A stretch of DNA of 64,000 nt from Mycobacterium genavense ATCC 51234 (GTDB taxonomy: Bacteria; Actinomycetota; Actinomycetes; Mycobacteriales; Mycobacteriaceae), in assembly GCF_000526915.1 (NCBI RefSeq), contig NZ_JAGZ01000002.1:310001-374000 (forward strand), in the 5' to 3' direction. Below are positions 9,389-21,000 of this stretch, in pieces. The notes under the pieces are model-generated. The model made no database searches, was not told the origin of the DNA, and saw nothing but the letters and a program-made list of their open reading frames with translations. A program made the translations under genes and the position numbers. Positions within the stretch are counted from its first letter, which is position 1. Each line of letters starts with the position of its first letter.

Positions 9389-9453
9389 CCGCGAGACTGC
9401 AACTGCCCACGCAAACGCCGAGTGACGACGTCGGCAGATGCAGTCTCGCGGTA
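9387..9453. repeat. palindromic repeat, copy 3
   Basis: Arms TACCGCGAGACTGCA and TGCAGTCTCGCGGTA are exact reverse complements around a ~37-bp loop. It lies between the stop of the Rv1535-like gene and the ileS promoter, where it may terminate the upstream transcript. The loop sequence differs from copies 1 and 2. Confidence 0.8.
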
Positions 9454-9460
9454 GGCAAGC

Positions 9461-9697
9461 TCACGCCCGGACCTCGAGCACACCGGCGCGCAGCAGGGCC
9501 GCGTACACGTGGCGCACCGGGTAGGTCAGCAGGATCGCGACGCCGTCGACGATCGGGTCGTGGCCGAGGCCGAACGGCAGGGCGCTGGCGGGCCGGGCGT
9601 TCTTCTTGGGCGCGGGGGCCTTGGTAATGTCGGGCACGACACGCAGGTTGCGGGCGGGCGCTACGGCAACGACTTCGTCGAAGAGTACTGCGGTCAT
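9461..9697 (-). CDS. small conserved protein, Rv1535-like
   Basis: A 78-residue protein with the length and genomic place of M. tuberculosis Rv1535, just upstream of ileS. The sequence has a valine-rich start (MTAVLFDEVVAVAPARNL), a basic proline/alanine stretch (APAPKKNARPASALPFGLG) and a hydrophobic end (VAILLTYPVRHVYAALLRAG). There is no signal peptide and no known catalytic motif. The function is unknown. The start ATG is preceded by AGGAG. It lies behind a long leader carrying an M-box magnesium riboswitch and a short upstream ORF, so a role under magnesium limitation is likely from regulation alone. Confidence 0.85.
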   Translation of the reverse strand: MTAVLFDEVVAVAPARNLRVVPDITKAPAPKKNARPASALPFGLGHDPIVDGVAILLTYPVRHVYAALLRAGVLEVRA

Positions 9698-9787
9698 GAT
9701 CGTCTCCTAACGGAATTGCAAAACGGGTACGTGATTGGACTGAGACGTCCCGACCCGTCCGGGTTCCGATCCGAAAACGCTTGAGCA

Positions 9788-9880
9788 CTAAGCTGATTCG
9801 TTAGCTCGAGGCGTCGGGCCGGAGGTCGGCTTGGGACGGAGCGTGTCCGGATATCCATCCGGACTGCCACTGGAACTCAT
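9788..9880 (-). CDS. 30-residue upstream ORF between M-box and Rv1535-like gene
   Basis: The ATG at 9880 has an unusually strong ribosome site (GAGGAGGTGAG, about six bases upstream) and opens a 30-codon frame ending in TAG at 9788. The peptide is serine/proline-rich (starts MSSSGSPDGYPD, ends TPRANESA), with no hydrophobic segment. It lies about 100 nt downstream of the M-box and 90 nt before the Rv1535-like start. A leader peptide whose translation couples riboswitch folding to downstream expression, or protects the leader from Rho, is the simplest reading. It could also be a real small protein. Confidence 0.5.
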   Translation of the reverse strand: MSSSGSPDGYPDTLRPKPTSGPTPRANESA

Positions 9881-9982
9881 ACGTCCCTCACCTCCTCTAC
9901 GGCTACGACGCGCGCGGTTACCGCGTCTATTTGCCCGCACCACAAGGAGTTCAGAATCCGGCGACCGCCGGAAATCCGCACC

Positions 9983-10140
9983 CCTCTCGTCAGAGCTTTG
10001 GCACCACACGACGTGTCCGGAACTCCGGAAGCCACTTTGGCTCAACCCTTAAGCCGGGAGGAGCTGTCCTGACCCGGGGCGTCTTTCGACGTTCGGGGTC
10101 AGTGGCCTGTGTTCGTGTAGCCGCCTCACCTAACGAGGTG
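9983..10140 (-). ncRNA. M-box (ykoK) magnesium riboswitch
   Basis: The minus strand shows the hallmark M-box elements in order: CUCGUUAGGUGAGGC at the 5' side (10122-10136), a GC-rich hairpin with a CGAAAGACG tip, CCGGCUUAAGGGUUGAGCCAAAGUGG-type core elements near 10025-10055, and GGUGCCAAAGCUCUGACGAG at the 3' side (9986-10004). The same riboswitch class is known upstream of Rv1535 in M. tuberculosis. Magnesium binding is expected to lower expression of the downstream leader ORF and the Rv1535-like gene. No simple U-tract terminator follows, so Rho or translational control is more likely. Confidence 0.93.
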
Positions 10141-10299
10141 CTTCCGCAATACTCCACCAGGGCCCCGACCCGGTCAATGTGATCTGGCGTGTATTGCGCA
10201 ACTTTTAGGCGTCTTCACAGCTTTCGATCAGCTGTAACGCCCCTGACCAGGCTAAACACCGCGCTGTGGCATCGTTCACATCTAGGGAAAACGCGACAG

Positions 10300-11422
10300 T
10301 TAGTTGTCCGCTAAGTTTTCCAGCCGTCCGATGGTGTCGACGAACTCCTCGATCATGTCGAGCACGACCGAACGGGTCGGCCGCACCCGGTCGAGCGAGC
10401 CGACCACCTGGCCGACGAAATAGGTTGCCAGTTCGCGTGCCTTGGCGCCGGGATGGGCGGCGGCCTGATTGATGCGCAGCTGCGGTTCGGTGACCAGGGT
10501 GGTCTGCAACGGCATTCCGAGCGAGGCCGGGTTTTCCGGCCGCTCCCATTCGTCGGTCCAGGCCGTCCGCAGCATCCGGGCCGGCTTGTCCGTCATCGAC
10601 CGCGAGCGCACCGTGTCGGAGGAACTGGCGGCCAGGAACTTCTCCTTGACCACCGGGTCGGTCTCGGCTTCCTCGGTGGTCAGCCACTCCGAGCCACACC
10701 ACACGCCCTCGGCGCCCAGGGCCAGGGCCGCCGCGATCTGGCGGCCGCGGGCGATGCCGCCGGCCGCCAGCACCGGAACCGGTGCGACGGCGTCGACGAC
10801 TTCGGGCACCAGCACCATGGTCGCCACCTCGCCGGTGTGGCCGCCCGCCTCGGTGCCCTGCGCGACGATCAGGTCGACACCGGCCGCGGCGTGCCGTCGC
10901 GCGTGCGCGGTGGTCCCGGCCAGCGCGGCCACCAACACATCGTGTTTGTGGGCGCGTTCGACGAGGTCGGCCGGCGGCGGCCCGAGCGCACTGGCGATCA
11001 ACCGAATGTGGTGTGTGAAGGCCACTTCCAGTAGCGGCTCGTAGCCCTTGGGCGAGATGTTCAGGCTCCCGACGGATGGGCGCGGGGGTTCGGCGGGCGC
11101 CGTGATGCCGTAGCGGGCGAGCAGGTCTTCGACGAACGCGCGGTGCTCCTCGGGCAGTAGATCCCTGACGTGCTTGGCCTCGATGCCGCCCTGCTCGGCG
11201 CCGACGTATTTCGGTGGCAGCAGCAGGTCGACCCCGTAGGGTTTGCCGCCGGTCTCCTCGATCCAGGTCAGCTCGTTGCGCAGCCGTTGCGGGCTGTGTG
11301 CGACGGCGCCGAGCACCCCGAATCCGCCCGCGTTGGTGACCGCGGCGACGACGTCACGACAGTGGCTGAAGGCGCAATATCGGGAACTCCACACCGAGCA
11401 GCTCGGCGACCCTGGTCCGCAT
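10300..11422 (-). CDS. nitronate monooxygenase (2-nitropropane dioxygenase family), N-terminal frameshift
   Basis: An FMN-dependent TIM-barrel oxidoreductase of the NPD family, equivalent in place and sequence style to Rv1533. It oxidises nitronates or similar substrates. Visible family features include AFSHCRDVVAAVTNAGGFG near the start, DLIVAQGTEAGGHTGEV (FMN phosphate/active histidine region) and VLAAGGIARGRQIAAALALG. The natural start (ATG at 11422, peptide MRTRVAELLGVEFPI) is in a different frame from the body: an extra T in the run at about 11376-11383 shifts the frame, so the first 15 residues are disconnected. The body is otherwise intact to 10300. Translation could restart at the in-frame ATG at 11457, which gives an unrelated N-terminus. 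Either a recent mutation or a sequencing error. Confidence 0.8.
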
Positions 11423-11457
11423 TCCTCGACGCTAAGAGGTATCGGCTGACATGGCAA

Positions 11458-12027
11458 TCAACCCGCGGGCGCACGCCCGTCGGGCGGCCAGCCCGTCACA
11501 CCGTCCTCCAACGGGACCTCGAGACTCTTCAGTATCGACGAGACCATGCGCCACGCGCTGATCGCGGTCACGAGCTCGACGAGAATCGTTTTGTCGCTTC
11601 GTAATTCGCGCTCACAGGCGGCCCAGCTCGGCGTGCTGACCGCGCCGTCGCGCACCACGTCGTCGGTGACGGCCAGCACCGCGCGCTCGGCGGGCCCGAA
11701 CCCGTCGTGCCGTTGCCAGTCGCGCACCCCGAGCAGGTCCTCGGCGGTGACACCCAGCGCAGTGGCGACCCGCCAATGCTGCGTCCACTCGTATTCGCAT
11801 GCGGTGAGCCAACCGATCCGCATGATCACCAGCTCCCGCAGCCGCGCGTCCAACGAACCGTGCCACAGCATGGTCGCGAGCAGGTCGTCGACCGCGCGCG
11901 CTAGCGGCGGATGGTTCAGCAACACCTGGAAGATGCTGAGCTCGGCCATGTAGTCGGGTACGGTCGCTTCGTCGGCGGCGGCCTTGGCCTCGCCGAGCGG
12001 CAGTCCGGGTACGCGGGCGGTTGTCAT
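11458..12027 (-). CDS. carboxymuconolactone decarboxylase-like (AhpD-fold) protein
   Basis: A 189-residue all-helical protein of the CMD/AhpD-like superfamily, matching Rv1531 in place and length. The family core is visible at LARAVDDLLATMLWHG, LRELVIMRIGWLTACEYEW and HWRVATALGVTAEDLL. The segment ACEYEWTQH replaces the CxxC of peroxidase-active AhpD, so a thiol-disulfide role is not supported. The physiological substrate is unknown. The start ATG follows CGGAGTG. It is about 60 bp downstream of the giant synthetase, on the same strand, and its stop abuts the nitronate monooxygenase gene, so the two may be co-transcribed. Confidence 0.85.
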   Translation of the reverse strand: MTTARVPGLPLGEAKAAADEATVPDYMAELSIFQVLLNHPPLARAVDDLLATMLWHGSLDARLRELVIMRIGWLTACEYEWTQHWRVATALGVTAEDLLGVRDWQRHDGFGPAERAVLAVTDDVVRDGAVSTPSWAACERELRSDKTILVELVTAISAWRMVSSILKSLEVPLEDGVTGWPPDGRAPAG

Positions 12028-12086
12028 CGCGTGGGCACTCCGATCAACTGGCGGAACGACTTTTAATCGTAGTCAGCGGCAGTTGG

Positions 12087-15000
12087 CTAGAGCAGTCCCA
12101 CCAATTGCAGGTCGGTGACGTACTTGATGATCACCGGCGCCGAAATGTGCGGGATGTCGTTGTCCGCACCGATTTTCGCTTCCTGCACCGCGGCGCGGAA
12201 CCGGTCCGTCGGTGCGAACGACCCGCGGGTCGGCTCGAGTGGCTGGATCTGCTCGGGGTTGTGCAGCATCAACTGCAGCATCTGCAGCACCGAGTGCTGG
12301 CGCTGCCGGTCCGGCAGAGCCCGCAAACCGGCCTCGAACTGGCGCACCCACTCGGCGAAGTCGTCGATGCGCTGGATCGGATAGCCGGCCTCGATCAGCC
12401 AGTCGACGTAGGTGTCGAGTCCGATGCCGTCGTCGTGCGGGTTCATCACGTGATAGGTCTCGAACCCGTCGACCACCTGGGCCCCGAGGGTGGCGATCGC
12501 CTCGGCGACGAATTCGACCGGCAGGCCGTCGAAGTGCGCCCGCTGCCGGTTGCCGTTGTCGTCGCGCCGGTAGAACGAACCGGGCGCCACGCCGGTGGCG
12601 ACCACGCTCAGGATCATCCGCGTGACCACGTCCGTCATGTTGAACTGGCCGGCGTAGCTGACGTCGGACAGGATCATGTCGCTGCGGAACACCGAAACCG
12701 GAAGCCCGAACGCGCCGTTGGCTTCCCGCAGCAGCACCTCGCCGGCCCACTTGCTGTTGCCGTAGCCGTTGGCGTAGCTGCCGTCCAGGACGCGGGTCGG
12801 ACTGATGACCCGGATATCGGCGTCCTCGGTGAACAACGCCGGCTCGATCTGACGCCCCAGGTCCGAGGTCGACACGTACGCGTACGGCTTCATCCGCGAG
12901 GTCAGCGCGAACTTGATCAGCTCGGCGGTGCCAACGACGTTGGGCCCGAACAGCTCTCGATAGGGCAGCACGCCGTTGACCACGGCGGCCGAGTCGACGA
13001 TCAGGTCGACGGTGTCGGCCAGTCGTTGATAGGTCTGCTCGTCGAGGCCCAGGTTGGCTTCGCCCTTGTCGCCGGCGACGACCTCGAGGTGATCGGCGGC
13101 CAGCTGGTGGAAGTGGTCCACCAACCGCGGGTCGCCGGTGTCGAAGGTCTTCTCCAGCCGGCGCCACGCCTCCTGATCGGAGCCGGCCCGCACCAGGCAG
13201 ATCAGCTTGCCGTCGACCCGCTTGAGTTGCTTGAGCCACTCCAGGGCCAGGTATCGCCCGAGGAAGCCGGTCGCGCCGGTCAGCAGCACCGTGCGCGCTT
13301 CGGCGCTCGGCCCCGGCAGTGCCGGGGCGGTGAGCAGCGTCGTCTCGTCGATGAACTTGTCCAGCGTGAGGTCACTGGCGCGCAGCCCCTCGGTGTCGCG
13401 GCCGTGCACGGCAACGTAACTCGGGCCGTGGGCATCGGTCTCGTCGGCGTCGGGGTCGCGGTCCAACCGCTCGCTGATGGTGCGCACCGACGGCGCCTCG
13501 AACAGCGTCCGCACCGACAGGGTGGCATCGAACGCCGTGTTGATCGCGGCGACCACGCGCATCGCCGACAGCGAGTCACCGCCCAGGTCGAAGAAGGAGT
13601 TCTCGACGCCGACCCGCTCGATGTCCAGCACCTGGCCGTAGATCCCGGCCACGATCTCCTCGGTCGGCGTCGCGGGCGGGGTGTAGCGCACGGCGCTCTG
13701 GTATTCGGGTGCGGGCAGCGCGCGCTTGTCGAGCTTGCCGTTGACGGTCCGCGGCAAGGTGTCGAGCACCACGATCGCCGTCGGAACCATGTAGGCCGGC
13801 AACCGCTTGCCCAGCCGGGCGCGCATCTGGGCGGTGTCGACGTCGCCGGTGACGGTGACGTACCCGACCAGTCGCTTGTCACCGGGACGGTCCTCGCGGG
13901 CGACGACCGCGGCGGCCTGCACCCCGTCCAGGGCGGCCAGCGCCGCCTGCACCTCGCCGAGCTCGATGCGGTAGCCGCGGATCTTGACCTGCTCGTCGGC
14001 GCGCCCCAGGTACTGCAGCTGCCCGTCGGCGCCCCAGCGCACCAGGTCGCCGGTGCGATACATCCGCGCGCCCGGCCCGCCGAACGGGCAGGCCACGAAC
14101 CGCGACGCGGTCAGCCCGGCCCGGCGCAGGTACCCGACGGCCACACCGCGACCGGCGATGTACAACTCGCCGACCACCCCTTCGGGCGCCGGCCGTAGCG
14201 ACTTGTCCAGCACGAACAGGGCCGCGCCGGGTACGGGAACACCGATCGGGGCGCCCTCGCCGGCCTTCATCGGCTTGCTGATGGCCGCATAGATGGTGGC
14301 CTCGGTCGGGCCGTAGGCGTTGATCATCACCCGGCCCGGCGCCCACTTGTCCACCAGCTCGTTCGGGCTGGCCTCCCCCGCCATCACCAGGGTCACCGAT
14401 TCCAGCCCTTCGCCCGGCATCATCGCCAGCGCCGACGGCGTTTGACCCACCACGGTCACCTGCTCGGCGACCAGCAAGTCGCGCAGCTCGTGGGCCGACG
14501 CCGCCGATTCGGGCACCACCACCAGCCGCGCGCCGTGCAGCAGGGCGCTGAAGATCTCCCACACCGAGACGTCGAAGCTGTAGGAGTGCCACTGCGACCA
14601 TACCTGCCCGGGCCCGGTGGGTGCGCCGGGGTCGGGCACCTCCAGCAGTGACGTCGCGTTCCCGTGGGTGATGGCCACACCCTTGGGCACCCCGGTCGTT
14701 CCCGACGTGTAGATCGTGTAGGCCAGGTCCTCCGGCGCGGCCACCGGGAAGCTGATGTCCGACGGGATCGACAGGTCCGGGTCGTGGACGTCGATCACCG
14801 GCAGGTCGGCGCCGTCGAAACGGGACCGCATGGTCGCGTCGGTCATCGCGGCGACCGGGGTGGCGTCGCCGAGCATGAAGTCCAGTCGCGCGTCGGGCAT
14901 TGCCGGGTCGATCGGCAGGTAGGCCGCGCCGGACTTGAGCACCGCCACCATCGCGATGATCGCCTCGGCCGACCGGTTGAACAGCAGTGCCACACATTCA

Positions 15001-18000
15001 CCCGGCCGGGCGCCGTCGCTGACCAGCACCCGGGCCAGCCGGTCGGCCTCGTCGTCGAGCTCGCGGTAGGTCCAGGACCGCTCGCCGTCCACCAGCGCGA
15101 CGCCGTCCGGGGTGCGTGCCACCTGCGCGGCGAACATCGCCGGGATCGTCGTGCCCTGCGCGGGCTGCGTCAGCACGGCGCGGTTGCCCCACTCGTCCAG
15201 CCGGGCGTGCTCACCGGCATCCAGCACGTCCATCGACGACAACCGCTGGGCCGGGTCGACGGTCATGGCGACCAGCACCCGCTGGAACCGCTCCACCAGG
15301 GTTTCGATGCTGGCCGGGTCGAACACGTCGGTGTCGTACTCGACGCGGATGCCCAGTTCGTGGCCCGGCAGCGCCATCACCGAAAGCGGATAGTGGTTGT
15401 ACTCGCGATTGGTGACGTCGGTGATGGCCAGTTCGTGCACGCCCACCGGCACGTTGGTGTCGATCGGGTAGTTCTCGTACAGGAACAGCGTGTCGAACAA
15501 CTGGTCGTGGCCGGTGGCGCGGTGAATGTCGGACAGGCCCAGGTGCTCGTGCTCGAGCCGGTTGTTGTGCGCGGTCTGCAGCTGGTCGAGCAGCTCGGCG
15601 ACCGTGGTGGCCACGATGGTGTTCGCCCGCACCGCAACGGTGTTGATCAGCAGGCCGACAATCGATTCCGAGCCCAGCACCTCGGGCGGCCGTCCCGACA
15701 CCGTGGTGCCGAACGCGACGTCGCGCTGCCCGGTCAGCCACATCAGCAGCTGCGCCCACCCGGCCTGCAGCACCGTGTTGACGGTGGTGTGGCAGGAGCG
15801 GGCGAGCGTGCTCAGCGCCCGGGTGGTCTCGGCGGACACCCGGTAGGAGTCGACGCGCCGGCGTCCCAGCCCCATCCGGGTCGCGGGCCCGACCAGCGTC
15901 GGGTTGTCGAAACCTTCGAACATCTGCCGCCACGCCGCCTGGGCGGCGGGACGGTCCTGTTCGGCGAGCCAGGTCAGAATGCTGCGGTAGGACGCGGGCG
16001 CGGGCAGCCGCTCGCCATAGTAGCTGGCGAAGATCTCGCGCAGCAGGATCGGCAGCGACCAGCCGTCCATCACGATGTGGTGGTTGGTGAGCACGAACCG
16101 GTGCTTGTTCTCGGCGATCCGGATCAACGCCGCGCGGAACGCCGGACGGCCGAGCAGGTCGCTGACCGCGTCGCGCTCGTCCGCGCACGGCTGCTCGATC
16201 TGCTCGTCGTGGCCGGCTTCGTCACTGTCGAGCTGGATGTACCGCCAGGCCATGACGGGTTCGGCGGGAATGACCTGCACCGGCTCGTCGAACTGCGCGC
16301 TGAAGCGGGCCGCCAGGTTGGGGTGCCGGTTGACCACCGTCTGCACCGCCTCGCGGAGACGCTGCGGGTCGATCGAACCGGAAATGGTGATGCCCAGCTG
16401 CACCGCGTAGACGTCGTCGCCGTTGTCGCCGCCCTGGGCGACGCTGGCGTGGAACAGCAGGCCCTGCTGCACCGGGGTCAGCGGCAGCACGTCGGCCAGC
16501 TGGTACTGCTGCTCGAGTTGGTCGAGCTGCTGCTGGGTCAGCCGCGCGGGCAGCAGGTCCGACGGGGTCAGGCCGCCGCCGCCGTTGCGCACGTGCGCGC
16601 AGATGCCGGTCAGCGCCTCGAACCACAGCCGGCTCAGCCGGCTGATCTGCTCGCCGTCCAGCGCCGAGGGCGCCCAGGTCCAGCTGGCGTGCAGGTGTGG
16701 GCCCGCGTCGGTGTCCATGGTGCCGGCGTTGAGGTCGACGGTGTGCATCAGCGGCAGCGGCACCGCGGTGGCCGCGCCGGCGACCGAAAGGCCTTCTTCG
16801 GAGATCCGCCACAGATCGCCGGTGAGCTCCGCCGCCGTGCCGGCGCCGAGCCGGCCCAGGTAGTTGAACCCGATCGCCGGGTCATTGCCGTGCAGGTCGA
16901 CGTCGTGGTTCGCGTAGCGCAGCAGTCCGTAGGTCAGCGGGTCGGGCAGGCCGCGCAGCTGTTCCTTGGCGTCCTTGATCACCGGCCCCAGCGCGGTGTC
17001 GCCGGCGACCACCTGCGCCCAATCCAGACCGCCGACGGCCAGCGAGACCGGGTACTTGGTGGTGAACCAGCCGACCGTGCGCGACAGATCGACGCCCGGA
17101 GCCAATTCCTCGTGACGGCCGTGGCCCTCGACGCCGATGCCGATCGGCGCGCCCTTGCTGCCCAGGAACTCCGCCCAGGCCAACCCGAACGCGATCAACA
17201 GAATGTCTTGCACCCCAGCGTGAAACGCCGCCGGCACCTCACCCAACAGCAGCCGAGTCGTCTCGACGTCGAGCTCGGCCGACATCTGCTCGGCGCTGAC
17301 GTAGGTGTCCACCTCGGGGCGCACCGCCGGCAGGGCGGCGGGCACGGCGGCCACCTGCCGCCACGCCTCGGCCTGCTCGGTCACCGCGGGGCGCTGCGCG
17401 TACTCCTGCAGCAGCGACGACCAGCGGGCAAACGACGTCCCGCCGGGCGGCAGTGCGACGGGCTGCCCGCTGTGGTGCTGGGCCCAGGCAATGTTCAAGT
17501 CTTCCAACAGGATTCGCCACGACACCCCGTCGACGGCCAGGTGGTGGACGATCAGCACCAGCTGCGAGGTGGAGCTCACCCACAGCGCGCTCAGCATCAC
17601 CCCGGCGGACGGGCTCAGCCGGTCGCGCGCCTCGACGAGCGCCTCGTCGGACAGCGTGTCGACCGAGCGCAGCAGCGCGGCGGCGTCCACCGAGCCGACC
17701 TCGGGCACCCACAACGACCAGCCACCGTCGCCGTCGTCGTCCACCCGCAGCCGCAGCATCGCGTGCCGGTCCACCAGGGCCTGCAGCACCGCGACCGCGT
17801 CGGCCTCGGTCACCCCGTCGGGCGCCTGCACCACCATGGTCTGGTTGAACTGCTCGACCGGGCCGTCGGTTTCCTGCAGCCAGCGAATGATCGGGGTGGC
17901 GATGACCTCACCGAGGCCCTCGTCGGCCACACCGTCGCCCTCGGTGCCCATCCGGGCCACCCGGGCCAGCCGCGCGACGGTCTGCTCGACGAAAACGTCA

Positions 18001-21000
18001 CGGGGACGGCACAACACGCCGGCCGCCCGGGCCTGCGCCACCACCTGCATGGACAGGATGCTGTCGCCGCCCAGGTCGAAGAAGGAGTCGTCGACACCGA
18101 CCCGCTCCACACCCAGCACCTGGGCGTAGATCCCGGCCAGGATCTCCTCGACCGCGTCGCTCGGCGCGCGATATTCGTTAACGCCGGCGTATTCCGGTGC
18201 GGGCAGGGCGCGCGTGTCGAGCTTGCCGTTGACCGTCAACGGCAGCGCGTCCAACACCACCACCGCGACGGGCACCATGTACGACGGCAGCCGCTCGGCC
18301 AGCTGACCGCGGATCTCGGTCGGGTCCGCGGTCCCGGTGACATAGCCGACCAGGCGCTTGTCGCCGGCGCGGTCCTCGCGGGCGATCACCACGGCCTGCG
18401 AGACGCCGTCCACCCCGGCCAGCGCGGCCTGGATCTCACCGAGTTCGATGCGGTAGCCGCGGATCTTGACCTGCTTGTCGGCGCGTCCCATGTACCGCAG
18501 CTGCCCGTCGGTGCCCCAGGACACCAGGTCGCCGGTGCGGTACATCCGCGATCCGGGCCCGCCGAACGGGCAGGCGACGAACCGCGTCGTCGTCAGGTCC
18601 GGGCGGCCGACGTATCCGCTCGCCACGCCGGCGCCGGCCACGTACAGCTCGCCGACCACCCCGGGCGCGACGGGCCGCAGCCAGCCGTCCAGCACGAAGA
18701 AGGCGAGATGCGCCAACGGCACCCCGATGGGGCTGTTGTTGCTGTCGATGTCGGAGCCGACGATCTCGCGGAATGAGGCGTGCACGGTCGTCTCGGTGAT
18801 GCCGTACATGTTGATCATCCGCGGCAGTCCCGGGTGGTTGTGCAACCACGTCTGAAGACGTTGCGGCTCAAGCGCTTCGCCACCGAAGACCACGGTTTGC
18901 AGCTTCAGCTGCTGTCCCAGCTCGGGCTGCAGCGCATCGGCGGCCTGCAACGCGTAGAACGCCGACTGGCTCAGCACGCTGACCTGCTCGCTGACCAGCA
19001 GCGCGTGCAGGTCTTCCGGCGAGCGGACCACGGCGTCGGGGACCACGATCACCCGGCCGCCGTGCAGCAGTGCTCCCCAGATCTCCCACACCGAGTAGTC
19101 GAACGCCAGCGAATGGCATTGCGTCCAAACCTGTCCCAGCTCCATCTCGGCGTCCAGCGACTCCAGCAGCTGGGTCACATTGCGGTGTGTGACGGCCACG
19201 CCCTTGGGCTTACCCGTGGTGCCCGAGGTGTAGATGATGTAGGCAACGTGATCGGCCGCCGGGGTCGGCAATGCGGTGTTGGGTGCGGCGCCGATCGCCG
19301 GGTCCTCGATATCGATGATCGGCAGGTCGGCGTTGTCCAACCGGGGCCGCAGGTCCGCGGTGGTCAGAGCGGCGATCGGCGCGGAGTCCGCCAGCATGAA
19401 CTCCATCCGCGCGGTCGGGTGCGCCGGATCCATCGGCAGATACGCCGCGCCCGTCTTCAGCACCGCCAGCAGCGAGACGATCGCTTCGGCAGATCGGTTG
19501 AGCAGCACCGCCACTCGCTCGCCGGGTCCGGCGCCGCGGTCGGATAGCGTGTGCGCCAACCGATTTGCGGCCTCGTCGAGTTCGCGGTACGTCCACGACC
19601 CCTCGCCGCTGTTGACCGCGACGGCCTCCGGGGCGCGGGCGACCTGAGCGGCGAACAGTTCCGGAATCGACACCGGGGTGCTGGCGGGCAGCGTCAGCAC
19701 CCCGCGGTTGCCCCATTTTTCGAGCCGGGCATGCTCGTCGGCGTCGAGCAGGTCGATCGACGACAGCCGACGGGTGGGATCGGTGGTCATCGTCACCAGC
19801 ACCCGCCGGTACCGCTCGATCAGCGAGTCGATGGTGGCGACATCGAAGACGTGGCTGTCGAATTCGACGCGCAGGCTCAGTTCATGGCCCGGCGACACGA
19901 CCACCGACAGCGGGTAGTGGTTGAATTCGCGACTGCTGAAATCGGTGATGGCCAACTCGTGCACGCCCAACAGCGCGCCGGCGTCGACCGGGTAGTTCTC
20001 GTAGAGGAAGAGCGTGTCGAACAGCTGGTCGTGACCGGTCACCCGGTGGATGTCCCGCAGCGCCAGGTGGTCGTACTCGAGGGTGTCGTTGTGGTACCGC
20101 TGCAACTGGGCCAACAGGTCGGCGATCGTGGTGATGGCCGTGGCGCTGGCCCGCACCGGAATGGTGTTGATCAGCAGACCCACCAACGCGTCCGCGCCGG
20201 GCAGATCGCTGGGCCGGCCGGAAACCGCGGTGCCAAAGACAACATCGTGGTGGCCGGTCAGCCACATCAGCACCTGCGCCCACGCCGCCTGCAGCACGTT
20301 GCTGACGGTGGTGTGGTTCGCGCGCGCCAGCTCGGTCAGGGCCTGGGTGACATCGGCTGGCACCCGATACGATTCCACGCCGCGCTCGGCGGCCTGCCCG
20401 GGCGGGCTCACCAGCGTCGGCGTGTCGAAGCCGGCCAGCAGTTTGCCCCAGTCGGCCTGTGCGGCGTCGCGATCCTGCTCGGCGAGCCAGGTGACAAAGC
20501 TGCGATACGACGGGGGCGCGGCCAACCGCTGCCCGTAGTAGAGCGTGAATATCTCCTGCAGCAGGATCGGCAGCGACCAGCCATCGACCACGATGTGGTG
20601 GATGGTCATCACAAACCGGTGCTGGTTGTCCCCGGTGCGGATCAGCGCCACCCGGAAAGCCGGCTCCCCCGCGATGTCGCACACCGCGGCGCGTTCTGCC
20701 GCACACAGCTGTTGGACCCGCTGGTCGACTTCCGTTTCACCGCCAGCCATTTCGACGTACTGCCACGCCATGACGGGCTCGGCCGGGATGATCTGGATCG
20801 GCTCGTCGAACTGTTGGCAGAACTGCGCGGCCAGGTTGGGGTGGCGGTCGACCACGGTCTGCACCGCCTCGCGCAGCCGCTTCTGGTCGAGCGGGCCGGT
20901 CACCGTGATACCCAACTGCACCGCGTACAAGTCGTCGCCGGAACCCTCGGCGAGCGCGCTGTGGAACAACAGCCCCTGCTGCACCGGGGTCAGCGGAAGC

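Noticed and set aside
14664-18776. A 1370-codon open frame on the plus strand opposite the synthetase
   Set aside because: It is an antisense shadow of a GC-rich coding region. Composition is His/Arg/Asp/Gln-rich and no domain is recognisable, while the minus frame has complete NRPS motifs. The similar frames at 12021-14198 and 19551-22388 were dropped for the same reason.
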